Below the pieces are notes generated by a model. It did not search any database. It worked only from the letters and a program-made list of their open reading frames with translations, and was not told where the DNA came from. From contig JAMPIV010022921.1 of NCBI GenBank assembly GCA_024509875.1, positions 492,001 to 556,000 on the forward strand: 64,000 nt of DNA, read 5' to 3'. Positions 48,564-59,869 of this stretch are shown one piece after another. The first letter of the stretch is position 1; each line of letters begins with the position of its first letter. The stretch is from Oreohelix idahoensis (Eukaryota > Mollusca > Gastropoda > Stylommatophora > Oreohelicidae). A program made the position numbers and the translations under genes.

Positions 48564-49910
48564 CTACCAATTTTTTCTCTTGGGGCTGTCTCCCCACTTA
48601 AAATTCTTGATGAGAGATTTCCTCTCTACATCCTCTTCCTCCAGTTTGTTTAAGTCCGATTGAGGGATTTTCGGCTTATCCTGGGGTAAGACATCTTTTT
48701 GCACTCTCCGCATAGTGGCCATTGTAAAACAGTTAAGTGAAGCTTGTGCGTGAAAAGGGGCTTCCCATTCCATTTGGTCCACTTTATCAAATCTATTTTT
48801 CTTTTTATTATCAGGCCTAATTTTGCCCCGTGGCGTGTCCAGGTCCTGATCAATGTTCCCACTTGTGGGTGTTCCCTCATGTGCTATGCTACACCTTTCT
48901 ACAAAATTCTCAATGTCCCATCTTGCCTTGGGCCAATAATAATTGTGAGCCACCTTTTGGATGATGGTACCTATTTTCTCATGGTCCCCATCTGGTTTCA
49001 CATGTAGGCTCCTTATTAAGTCTGCCCTATATCTCTTTGGAAGAACCAACTGTCCGTGACCTTTGGATCTAGCTCCAGTCTTCCTATACATCAACTTGTT
49101 TTTCATGTAAAAATCTCCCTTGCCTGGAGTTGTATGACAAGTTGACAATTTCCTGAAACAAGGCTTGAGGGTCTTATCCCCAGCCTGTGCCTTCCTCATC
49201 TCTTCTGGAGTGGTATCTAACAGAATATCCTCCTCCTTTCTTGAGGTCGACCTGACCTGAAGGGTGGCCATATACACAGGTTTCTTTCTACAATGGTCAG
49301 TGTCATGATTGTTCATCTGACAATTTTTACACCACCTCCTTCCTTGGTTGAAAGATTTTCTTTCATCATATTTCCTTTCATCGAATTGTGGGGTTTTATT
49401 TTTATTGTCATACCGTGGCCTATCAAACTGGTGCTTACCTTTGTTTTGATCTCTAGGATCAAATTTATTAAAGTTCTGTGGTGCCCTAAAATTTTCTACC
49501 TGTTTCTTTTTATTACCTGATACCTCTGCCTGAGCTGCTTGATACCTTTCAGCAACATTTAGCAACTCACCCAGCCTCTCTGCACCTTGTTCCATGAGAA
49601 ACTTTCTCAGGTCTGGAGCCATGGACTCTCTTAATTGTTCTATAAGGACCATTTCCTTAAGATCTTGGGTTTTCCCCAGAGAAGTCCATTTCTCCAAGTA
49701 TGTCTCTAACCGTGCAGAGAACTGGTGATAGGTTTCACCTGACAGTAGTTTAGCTTTCCTAAATTTTTTCCTATAAAATTCTGCGTTCTTTTCATATCTT
49801 AACAAAAGAGCCTGCTTTAGCATGTCATAATTTTCCTGATCACCTCTGCTCATTTTGGCAAAAACTTCATAAGCTGCCCCACGAAGCCCTTGAGATAACT
49901 TTAGCTCCAC
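48564..49910 (-). pseudogene. G3 gag capsid, CCHC knuckle, protease stub, degenerate integrase zinc domain
   Basis: It continues gag after a frameshift near 49908: capsid with a strongly SCAN-like stretch (LEKWTSLGKTQDLKEMV then LIEQLRESMAPDLRKFLMEQ), an Asp/Lys/Arg-rich tail, and a zinc knuckle CKNCQMNNHDTDHC (C-x2-C-x4-H-x4-C). Soon after, DILLDTTPEEM joins the first residues of the protease active site (LLDT) directly to the sequence that should follow the protease, so the protease is deleted. A zinc-like integrase domain follows (HNYYWPKARWDIENF) but its last Cys is gone (CSIAH). The final about 120 residues (…SLIKNFKWGDSPKRKNW) match nothing I know. Confidence 0.85.
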
Positions 49911-50428
49911 CTTTCTCTCTCTAACCCATATGTGGTAGCTAATAGTTCATATCTATTTAGATAGCTCTCAATATCATCGTCTTTCTCAACAAAATGATCT
50001 AAATGAAAATTCATAGCTGAGGTTGAGGCTCCCTGACTAGCAGTGGCATCAGAGGCAAAGGGACTGGCACCATTTTCAGGAGCATGGCCTTGAAACTCAA
50101 ACTCCCTTAGTCGTAACTCATGTTCCCTTTGTAATCTCTTCTCCTCCTTTTCTGCTTCCCTCTCTGCAGCTAATCTCTTGTCTTCCCTTTCTGCAGTCAA
50201 TCTTCTTTCTTCTGCTTAAAATTTCTTAGCCTCAGCCTCAATCTGCAGCCTCTTAATTTCCTTTTCAGCCTCTAACTTTCTTTCAGCTTCTTTTTCTAAT
50301 CTTCTTTCTTCCCGTTCAATATATTTGTCACATTCAGCAGTGACATAAGCAATCATAATTTGCCCGTCCATTCCTAGCTCTTTTGCAGTCTGCACAGCAG
50401 CAGATCGAAATTTGGCCAGGTCCGCCAT
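49901..50428 (-). pseudogene. G3 gag N-terminus
   Basis: ATG at 50428 (MADLAKFRSAAVQTAKELG). A charged coiled coil follows, interrupted by a TAA at about 50216-50218; the same frame then goes on through more coiled coil to the first capsid block (YLNRYELLATTYGLERER), where a frameshift near 49908 moves into the next frame. Layout as in G4 gag but only distantly similar in sequence. Confidence 0.85.
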
Positions 50429-50620
50429 TTTCTAACAGGTAAATGTATAAAATATTTAACTAAACAATTTTATCTATGACTAATTAACTAAGAACGACCA
50501 CAGGCACTGAGAGCTCAACCTTATTTATTTTCACCCAAGGACACCTTTTAAATTTTTATTATTCCCAATATATATATAATAGGAGAAAGTTCAATATCCC
50601 GGAAGCGAGACCCCAATATA
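50429..50620 (-). other. G3 leader (short)
   Basis: Only about 190 bp separate the primer site from the gag start, much shorter than in G1, G2 and G4. No motif besides the primer-binding site. Confidence 0.75.
50589..50615 (-). promoter_or_regulatory. G3 primer-binding site, tRNA-Pro-like
   Basis: On the minus strand TGGGGTCTCGCTTCCGGGAT, then ATTGAAC, starts five bases after the LTR. It resembles the tRNA-Pro primer site (TGGGGGCTCGTCCGGGAT) with a few changes; tRNA identity recalled, not searched. Confidence 0.6.
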
Positions 50621-53048
50621 TGTGGTAAAGTGGGATGTTATAAATATTTATAGGGGACTTAGTGTACTGACTGAGATCAGCTGTGAAGGTATCTGTATCT
50701 AATAAGTGTGGTGTATTACAGATGACCTTACTTGCTACCACATTTATACCTCAGTCAGAATTATTCTGGAATATTGTGATGACTACGTTAAATGTCTAGG
50801 GTTATGAAAATGATGAAGTGTAAGTCACAACAACAACAGACAGATAAACAATTTAATTTATTCCACAACACTTTACAACACTGTGACACTCACACACATA
50901 TAACACTCTATAAGACTATCTTAAATGAGTCAAGTGTAAAGTTTCAAATATATATGTATTAATTACTTTCACTAATAGATATCCTGATTCAACTACACAG
51001 TGAACCAGGAATCACAATCAAATGTAATCACAATTTATATGTACATAATTTATAAATATGAACCTTGTAGTGACATATTTTATTAGTATTATCCTATGTG
51101 TGTCAGTTGTGTAGTAGTACTATGAGGTAATACTGGTTTTGTTTTTCAAGCTATGTTGTTATTTGTCATCATGACTTCAAGTGTTTGTTTATCTTGGAAA
51201 TAGTATGGGGAAAAGTTCACAGTTCCTATCAATTTAAACAATGTATTGTCCCTCTGTTTTACTATAATGTCAATTTTAGAGGGGGACACATAATGTTGAG
51301 CTCCTCTGGCCACAGAAGCTTATCTTTCGTGATGGCGGCAGGAAAAGACTCCTCTGCTCGATTGCTCCCCTGTGTTCTGGAGACACCTCACTGGTCGCTA
51401 TCTGGACCCAAGAGTATGCTGTCAGCCTCTAGATTCAGCAAAGCTCAGACCAGGTGCTGCTCAATAACTTTAGGACCACGGTCCCTGAAACAAGAAGGTT
51501 GTACCTCCTATTTCAGAACTAATTTATAATCTATTTCCAGACTGAACACAATACATAACAAACACTGAGTTCAGAGCGGTAGGCCAACTGCCAGCTTCAT
51601 CTGAAACAATTTACACCAGTATACTCCTCCCTAATGGTTACTACGCCTCTGCAATTCCAGCATTAGTTCTTTCTAGTCAATAAGATAGGTGTCAGTGTAC
51701 TGTTTGGCAATTCCATGCAGTTTTACTTTTCTCCGACACCTTCTGTTCAGGTTGGAGCACTATATAGGCTTTGCCTCATGTTCGCTACTGAACCACACAC
51801 ATATACAGACATAAATTATCAATTTACATTCAATTTTCATTAAAAAGATATTGAATATATCAAGCTTACCACAATTCATGGAAATAATACACAGATACGT
51901 TGACTGGCGATGAATAATGGCACAAATTCCGATCTGCCTCTGTCCCAGGCTTTTATTTAGAAAAATATGCACTGGCTCTCAACGCACTGTTTCTTTAGTA
52001 AGTTTATTTTACAATGTGGCACTGAACTGACGCTCCTAATTGCCTATATTGGCGGGTCTAACCAATCGAGCCATGTTTACACAAGCGTTTGAAAAAAAGT
52101 ACCCTTCCTTCCGTCTCCCCTAACAACAAAAAATAGTATTTGTAGCCCGACTAATCGTGTTTAGCCTTACATTTACTTCTATCCAATCAAATAGGATTTT
52201 ACATGGTGGCCCATTTCCCGTAAAATAGTGGTTCCAAAACATGCCACTGTGCGATTATTATTTGGTGTTGTCTGACACCCTCACTATTTTCTTTTGGCTA
52301 TAATTTGTTAATTCCTAGACTATTTGCGTAACGTTTAACATATTCTTTGTCAGCAAGTCCTAAGGAACCCAATTATATAAATTTAAGGGAGCTAGGTGGC
52401 TGCGTTCAAAATATGCATTTTCTTCTACCTCCCGTTCACTTCGATCGATGTGGTGTCTGGGTACTGTCAGGCTTTCAAACGTAAACCAGTATAATGTCAT
52501 GTTTCCCAATAAGCATTTTTCAGGTTTTTAAACCTAACTCTCGTATGGGTAGTGTTTTTTTATCACGGTCTATTTGAAAAAAAGTTAGTGCTTGTGGCCT
52601 TACACGCGTGATGGCATTAATTTTGTATCGCGAGACGCGTGTTAGTGTTGCATGCGTTCCTGCTTTCAGCCCTCCCTCTCTTTCTATCCTAAGTCCATCT
52701 GTCCTTTCGTTTATGGTAACGTAGTGTAATTAATGTTAGTATTAATTTAGGTCATTAATCAGCTTGCGTATCTCAAGGTTTTTCTTAGAAATGCAGTACA
52801 CGTTTTATTGTAGAAAGCGTGTATTGATGCAGTAGGCTTTACTATCAACGTGAAAGCGTGAGAATATGCAGACGAAGCATAAAAAGGGGTTTTTATTGTT
52901 CAACTAGCATGACGTTCTATAAACACAGGCGTACCCTATTGGAAAGCACGGTTATTTACCCATTTCTCTTTCTTTTTATTAAATTTATGTGTTAGGCTTT
53001 ACATTTACCTTTTAATTTATATATGTGGATTTAGAATGTTTCACGACA
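50621..53048 (-). repeat. G3 LTR b (2428 bp)
   Basis: Starts TGTGGTAAAGTGGGATG and ends TTTCACGACA on the plus strand. Shared LTR between the full and the partial G3 unit. Confidence 0.94.
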
Positions 53049-53118
53049 AATTCTCCCCTCTTAAAACAGACGTTATATGTCAGTCTATAATTCTATATAC
53101 ACATAGAGAAATTTATTA

Positions 53119-54449
53119 TTATTTCTGGGGCTTACGGTGATTCTCATCACACGGATGGCGGCTTAAAAAATCCGCTCCCAGATTTGTTTTTCCAGATATA
53201 TACTCTATGCTAAACTCAAATGGCTGCATAAGTAAGGACCATCTGAGTAACCGAGAATTTTCATGCCTAGCCTGCGCTAGAAACGACAAGGGTTTGTGAT
53301 CCGTTTGCAACTTAAATGCCTTCCCATACAGATAAATATTGAATTTCTTTATCGCCCATATTACTGCAAGACATTCTTTTTCGCTAGTTGAGTAGTTGGT
53401 TTCAGCTTTATTCAACTTTCTGCTAGCATATGCCACTGGGCTTAATTCCCCATCCAATGCATCTGATTTCTGTAGCAGAGTCGCACCTAACCCAATATTA
53501 CTGGCATCCGTCCTTACAATGAATTCTTGACTTAAGTCAGGTAGTTTCAAAATAGGTTTGCTTGTAAGCTTTTCCTTCAATTCCTGGTAAGCCAATTCAC
53601 ATTGTGGTGTCCATGTAATTCGATCTGGATTTCCTTTACGTGTCAAATCAGTTAACGGTGCACATATGGAATTAAAGTTTTTGATATACTTTTGGTAGAA
53701 ACCACATAATGAGACAAAGGATCTCACGTCTTTCTTGGTTTGTGGTCTCGGGGCTTTCTTTAGTTTCTCTAAATTCTTGGGGTCAGGGGTCATGTTTCCC
53801 TGATGGACTGTGTGTCCCAAAAATTCTAATTCTTTACATCCAACGCAACATTTGGTTGGTCGGGCTGTTAAATTCGCTTCTCTAAGTCGATTAAACAGCA
53901 TATTCAGAGAGTCAATGTGTTCCTCAAATGTTTCTGTTGCTATAAGGATATCATCCATGAAATTTGTGATACATGGATTATTCAGAGGGTCCAATAATTT
54001 TCTCATCATTCTAGAGAAGACACTAGGTGCATTCTTCAATCCAAATGGCAATCTGTTAAACTCATAGTGTCCCTCTGAGGTACTAAACGCTAGGTATGGT
54101 CTAACCTCAGGCTTTACTGGAATCTGATAGTATCCTTTACTCAGATCCACTTTTGAGAAATATTTAGCTTTATTTAGTCTGGCAAACAACTGATTTGTAT
54201 CCGGCAATGGATCCACCTGTCCTTCTGTAATAGCATTCAGTCTCCAGTAATCTATACAGAGTCTATGTTCTCCCGAGGGTTTCCTTAAGAGTACCACACT
54301 GGAACTATATGAGGATTCACTGTGTGAAATAATTCCTTCCTTCAACAAATAGTCTATCTCTTCCTTCAAAGCTTTCTCCTTAGCAAAAGGAATCGAATAG
54401 GGTTTCATACAGACAGGTGTGGGGTCTATCAGTTTTATATCATATTCCA
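53119..54449 (-). pseudogene. G3 second copy of RT and RNase H, N-terminally deleted
   Basis: About 440 residues nearly identical to the end of the frame at 46545-48480: RT with FMDD and RNase H with all catalytic residues, same C-terminus (RHPCDENHRKPQK). It begins abruptly inside the segment preceding RT, at the deletion junction near 54450, where LTR sequence follows. A few substitutions occur (for example DYWRLN for DYRRLN). Non-functional fragment. Confidence 0.92.
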
Positions 54450-55202
54450 ATATAATTTGTTAATTCCTAGACTATTTGCGTAACGTTTAACATATTCTTT
54501 GTCAGCAAGTCCTAAGGAACCCAATTATATAAATTTAAGGGAGCTAGGTGGCTGCGTTCAAAATATGCATTTTCTTCTACCTCCCGTTCACTTCGATCGA
54601 TGTGGTGTCTGGGTACTGTCAGGCTTTCAAACGTAAACCAGTATAATGTCATGTTTCCCAATAAGCATTTTTCAGGTTTTTAAACCTAACTCTCGTATGG
54701 GTAGTGTTTTTTTTTATCACGGTCTATTTGAAAAAAAGTTAGTGCTTGTGGCCTTACACGCGTGATGGCATTAATTTTGTATCGCGAGACGCGTGTTAGG
54801 GTTGCATGCGTTCCTGCTTTCAGCCCTCCCTCTCTTTCTATCCTAAGTCCATCTGTCCTTTCGTTTATGGTAACGTAGTGTAATTAATGTTAGTATTAAT
54901 TTAGGTCATTAATCAGCTTGCGTATCTCAAGGTTTTTCTTAGAAATGCAGTACCCGTTTTATTGTAGAAAGCGTGTATTGATGCAGTAGGCTTTACTATC
55001 AACGTGAAAGCGTGAGAATATGCAGACGAAGCATAAAAAAGGGTTTTTATTGTTCAACTAGCATGACGTTCTATTAACACAGGCGTACGCTATTGGAAAG
55101 CACGGGTCTTTAACCATTTCTCTATCCTTTTATTGAATTTATTCGTTAGGCTTTACATGTACCTTTTAATTTATATATGTGTATTTAGAATGTCTCACGA
55201 CA
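54450..55202 (-). repeat. G3 partial LTR c
   Basis: Equivalent to 52305-53048 of LTR b: it starts in mid-LTR (TATAATTTGTTAATTCC) and ends CTCACGACA. Two bases of microhomology are seen at the junction. The outer TSD copy follows at 55203. Confidence 0.92.
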
Positions 55203-55886
55203 GTGACTACGTCTACTGTAAAATGGAGAATGAGTGAAGTTAGTTTCAAACTCGGACCAATATCTTAAAATTAGACAAAAGCCCCAACTTATTTCGCAAA
55301 CGAAATAATCTCCCCTTGTACGTGTAAAACACCTTACGTCAACTAGAAGACACGCATGAATTGACACTTCTACTACTTCACGCCTCACTCTGATCAGCAT
55401 GCCGTAACTGCCATCAGTGACCGAGAGTGCGCGTGTCAGTTGCAAATCTCAGACAACCGTCTGCAGTGCATGGGCGATTTCCACACTCCGCCGGAGCTAT
55501 TCTGACGAAAGCTCTCATAATTGCGGCAAAATGTAGACAATCCGTCTGCCGGCCATGTCTGGCGGAGTGAATTTTCACGCTACAGGCCCAGAAACTAAGC
55601 CGAAGAAACACCGTCCCAGGGGGAAACTGTAGACAGCTGTCTGCTGGGACGTGTTCTAACACTAATGTCAGTCCGCCCAGGGACTTCACGTCTTATGCAA
55701 TAATTGCGTTACTAGTATTAGAAACGAAACAGGTAATCGTTAGGAATGAGGATGAAAATATATTTCGCAAACGAATGGATGCAAAAAAATACAGGAAAAA
55801 GGTAAACTGCGATAATAAGATTAGAGAATATGGGTGAAGGAAAAAGAAGAGGATATAGGCAATTTATGATCCAAACTCCTGTGACA
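55203..55886 (-). repeat. G4 LTR B, second part
   Basis: It resumes LTR B after the G3 insertion with the TSD GTGAC, then TACGTCTACTGTAAAATGG as in LTR A, and ends CTCCTGTGACA. Confidence 0.93.
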
Positions 55887-56013
55887 GAACGTCCCCCCTT
55901 TAAGATATGGAAGCACTCCATGTCTACGTTATGGGAATAAATTTCCTATATCCGTAGCTTCAGGGTGTGTGTCTTCTCCCCTCTCATCTTCCCCCTCCAT
56001 CTCTCTCCAATTC

Positions 56014-57081
56014 CTACTCAAGTCTACTCCCCAAAGTTTCCTTCCTCTGGAATGTCTCCCATGCGCGCTTGAAAGAGTGTCGCCGCTTCTGACATTTTTG
56101 AAAGATTTCGTGTGATTGCAGTGGAATATCCCTGCCACTATCGTCATCTTCTTCAGTTTTGGCGATCGTCAGGAGATGGCCGGAGGCTGGCACTGGTCTT
56201 TCCAAGTATCTCTTTAACAGATTTAAATGGAAAACCTTCTCCTTTCCTTGAATAGAGATCTGGTAGTTAGCCTTAGAAATCTTTTTCCGGACGGTAAACG
56301 GCCCTTGCCATCCGATCTTCAGTAACACCAAAACTTTCTCTCCTGCTTGTAGTTCTCTCTCTTTCGCGACTTTCCTGTATCGGTTAGCGTGCTTTGTGCG
56401 TGCTCGCTTAAAGTTAGTCGTTGCTAGGTCCCATCCTAGTTTCAACCTTTCCTTTAAACCCGACACATATTTACTTGCTGAGACAACTGTCTCATCCGCC
56501 TTTTCGTCTGTCAGAGACTGAAGTAAGGCTTCAAGTGGCCCCTTAATAGGTCTGCCGAATAAAAGCGTGGCTGGCGGAAATCCTGTGGAAGTATGAGGAG
56601 ATTCTCTGTAGCCAAATAATGCTGCAGGAATACAAAGATCCCAATTTTCAGGTTTCACTTGTGCCAGTTTACTTAGCATCATGTTGAGGTTTCCATTAGC
56701 ACGTTCCACGAGCCTATTTCCGGCCGGAGTATATGGCTTAGTGTGGATGTGTTGGGTCCTCAAGATCTTAACGATCTCATCCATCAACAGGTTTCGGTAT
56801 GGAGATCCGTTATCCGCCAACACTTGCTGCGGGAATCCCAACCGAGTGAAAATCTGCACGAGGGCTTCTGCGACATGCTTGGCATCTGCGCATGTTAGCG
56901 AAATAGCTTCTGCCCATAAAGTGCATGTATCGACTAAGGTCAGGATGAACCTGTTCCTTCTTTTAGTCCTTTCGAAAGGCCCTAAAATGTCGATCACAAC
57001 CCGTTCGAATGGTGTTCCAACTATTGGCATTTCACCCATGTGGACTGGGGCGTCCGTTGCTTGGGTGGTACACGTTGGCAC
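56014..57081 (-). pseudogene. G4b integrase core and C-terminus, ends without RT
   Basis: Nearly identical to the frame at 38380-39468, with the Asp, Asp (LADNGSPYR) and Glu (RLVERANGN) of the DDE core and an intact GWQGPF module. An in-frame deletion of about seven residues follows LVLL. It ends with the same basic tail and stop, with no RT. It starts inside integrase after the same frameshift as in unit a. Confidence 0.92.
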
Positions 57082-57923
57082 TGGGCACAGGATTTGACGT
57101 GCCTGATAATATCAGTATTTACTCCTGGCCACCAATAATGAGTGGTTATACGTTGGTTTGTGGCGTTCTGTCCCATATGTCCGCTGAAAGGAAGAGAGTG
57201 CCCCATTTCTAGGATTTGGCTTCTGTACTGTTTCGGTACTAGGAGCTGGTTGTAACCTTGATCAGGCTTGCCCGTTCTGCGATAAAGTACACCATCTTTA
57301 GAAAAAATGTCCCCGTGCTGTGTGGGTTCCTTAGCCATGGGCAGTTTCCTAAAGCAGGGTGCCAAAGTAGGATCCTTTTGTTGCGCTTCTTTAAGTTCCA
57401 TAGGTAACAAATTAGGCGCAGGCTCCTGTTCCTTCTTGGTTTGCCCTCTTGTAGTTACTGCTGCCACAATCGGCTCTTCCGGTTTCCCAATAGACACGTA
57501 TCTACCGCCAAGTATGACTGGGTAGATGGGGTCATCCATAACAGCCGCTTTGATCATACCTCTGACAAAATCAGATTGGATCTCCACCAATGCGATGGGA
57601 AGCGCTGTAGGTGCCTCACTCTTAGAAACTCCACAAAGTTTGACGGTCTCTCCTGTCTCTTGACCGGGTTTAACCAGGTTTCTGGCAACAATGCAATCAT
57701 AAGAAAGCCCCGTGTCAAATAAACAAAGACTTTGAGAACCGTTCAATATAACAGTACCTCGCGTTGAGGGTCCATCCCCAACAGGTTGGGAATCACTGTC
57801 AACAATTCCGCCTTGCGAGACTGTCAATAAGCATCCGATGCGTTTAGGCTCGGTGTGCTCGCTCTGATCATTAGTCCCGTGCTCAGGGGTTTTCCCTTTG
57901 CCACCTTGTCCTTTCTGGCTGCG
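57021..57923 (-). pseudogene. G4b protease and integrase zinc domain
   Basis: Same layout as in unit a: protease with LCLFDTGLSYDC and VILGGRYV, then the HHCC domain ending CAQCQ, after which the frame is lost. A TAG at 57924-57926 (CAG in unit a) separates it from gag. Confidence 0.88.
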
Positions 57924-59078
57924 CTACCATGTAGGGCGGTCGGGTTGATCAGACTGTTTGGGGTGGTTGGGGTACTTGTTCTTGTAGAACTTGGATTTTT
58001 CAGGAGGGGGGTTTTGAGGTCCAGTTTCTCTGTGATTATTCAGATTAGAAGCCTGAGAAGATTGCTCTAGATTATTTTTTCGAAAATGCTCCTCTGTCGG
58101 TTTCCGTTTTGTGGCCGGTAGTTCAGCCAGCGCATTTTGATAACGCTCAGACTTCTCTAAGATGTCTTCAAGTTTTTCTGCCTCCTGCTCAGCTAGAAAT
58201 CTCCGGGTATCTGCAAAGTGTTCTTTATTTGTTCTGTTAGAAAAAAATTCCTCCAGACCTTCATAGGTAGAGGGGAGCTGTGAAAGCTCAAGGCACTTTG
58301 TTAGGTATCCCTTCAAACGAGACGAGAACTGTTGAAAAGTTTCAGAGCTCTCCTTCCTGCTGTTGCGAAACAGTTGCAGAAATTTGCGAGCATTCATTTC
58401 AAAGCGCTCCAGTAACGCTTTCTTCAACACATCATAGTTGTCTTGTTGGCTGCTTTCCAGTTTGGCGTAAACATCATACGCACTGCTTTTCAGCGCCTGT
58501 GAAAGCTTCATGTTCCAACGCGACCTTTCTAAACCGTAAAGAGTTGCAATTTTCTCAAATTTTTCTAGATACGTGTCAATCTTCTCATTAGGACAAGGGA
58601 AAGACTCAAGAGTGAAAGACATAGCGTTGAGTTGAAAAGATTGAGTGTTAGAAGGATCAGTTAAGGAAGAATGAGGAGAAGACTCTCCATTGCTGGAGGT
58701 AGAGGCAGCACCACGACTTTGGAACTCTAGAGTTTTAAGAGCCAACTCATGCTGTCTCTCCTTCTCTCTTTCCTCTCTCTCCTCCCTCTCCTTCTCATGC
58801 TGTCTCTCCTCCCTCTCCTTCTCATGCTGTCTCTCCTTCTCTTTTTCTCTCTCCCTGCGGATTTCCATTTCTTCCTCAATCTTCTTCTGCTGTAATAGCC
58901 GATCTTCCGCTTCTTTCCTCCTAGCTTCTTCTTTTTCCTCTTTGGCTTCAGCTGCTTTCCTCTCCGCATCATATCTCTCAAGTTCGTCTCTGACAAACGC
59001 TTTCGCTTCCTCTCCTTCCAGTCCCTCCTCTCTCGCTTCGTCCCTTAGGAGTTGTCGAAGCTTTGCCCTCTCGGCCGT
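57924..59078 (-). pseudogene. G4b gag, start codon lost
   Basis: It matches unit a gag across coiled coil and capsid. The A7 tract near 58241 keeps it in frame through the capsid end, unlike unit a. The initiator ATG of unit a (41466) is ACG here (59076-59078), and a nonsense codon ends the frame in the Pro/Lys-rich tail (57924). So unit a and unit b gag are broken at different points. Confidence 0.87.
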
Positions 59079-59728
59079 ATTATGTCAGTGACGGAGACTA
59101 GTGGAGAAAGAAAATAGGAAAAAGGATACACTGGTTCCTACCACTTACGAGAAAATACCAAATAAAAGATGATATGCTTAAACCTGGGATACCTCCTCCA
59201 AAATAAAATCTAACTATCGCTGCTATTAATCGGCAATAAAGCACCTAATGCAAACACGATTACGCCAACTAAATGGTAGTTAAGATTACTTCTGAAAAAT
59301 AAGTTGCTACAGTGGAAACAAATAAATTATTGCAAAAATTAAAGAGAAAAATAATCCCTAAATTTTAAAATCCACTATAAGTTCGCCCCTGAAGTCAGAT
59401 CGGGTAAGGGAGGCAATTAATCTGGACGAAAGAGTACGAAACGCACTCCTTAGCGTAGTTCAAACACCGTTCTGCCTCAGTACCCAGTGAATGTTATACA
59501 CTCACCACTTTACCAGCGTTTAGTATTACAAATCAACAATTAACATATATTCCGACAAAATCCACCTGTAACTCAAATGTATATTATTCAAATGCTGTGG
59601 AAAAAAACTTATCAGTTTGTGTGGTCAGCACGCCCGTAAACAGATCGTTAGTCTAGGGGATAAATTATTATAAAAATAAACTCACGAGACAATCACACTC
59701 TTACTCTATTACAGAATAAAGAATCTTA
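59079..59728 (-). other. G4b leader
   Basis: Non-coding leader, almost the same as 41467-42115. Confidence 0.75.
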
Positions 59729-59869
59729 GGTTCAAAATCCCGATAGACGAGTCCACATTTGTCGTACTCGTCTTCCTATTCTAGGTTCAAAAATCCTTCG
59801 GACGAGACCACATTTGTCGTACTCGTCTTCCTATTCTAAGTTCAAAAATCCTTCGGACGAGACCACATT
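59729..59869 (-). repeat. G4b tandem primer-binding-site units
   Basis: Same three-unit structure as at 42116-42256, so the amplification predates the duplication of the units. Confidence 0.75.

Larger units (their letters stand above)
44058..55202 (-). mobile_element. G3: tandem LTR element inserted in LTR B, protease and integrase core deleted
   Basis: An 11,145-bp minus-strand block flanked by TSD GTGAC (44053-44057 and 55203-55207). Layout: LTR a 44058-46474, full internal 46475-50620, LTR b 50621-53048, partial internal 53049-54449 (RT/RNase H only), partial LTR c 54450-55202. The TSD lies only at the outside, so one insertion was later enlarged by recombination and trimmed by a deletion at about 54450. 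The internal region codes for gag, an integrase C-terminal remnant, RT and RNase H, but protease and the integrase catalytic core are missing. LTRs are about 2.4 kb. Confidence 0.93.
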
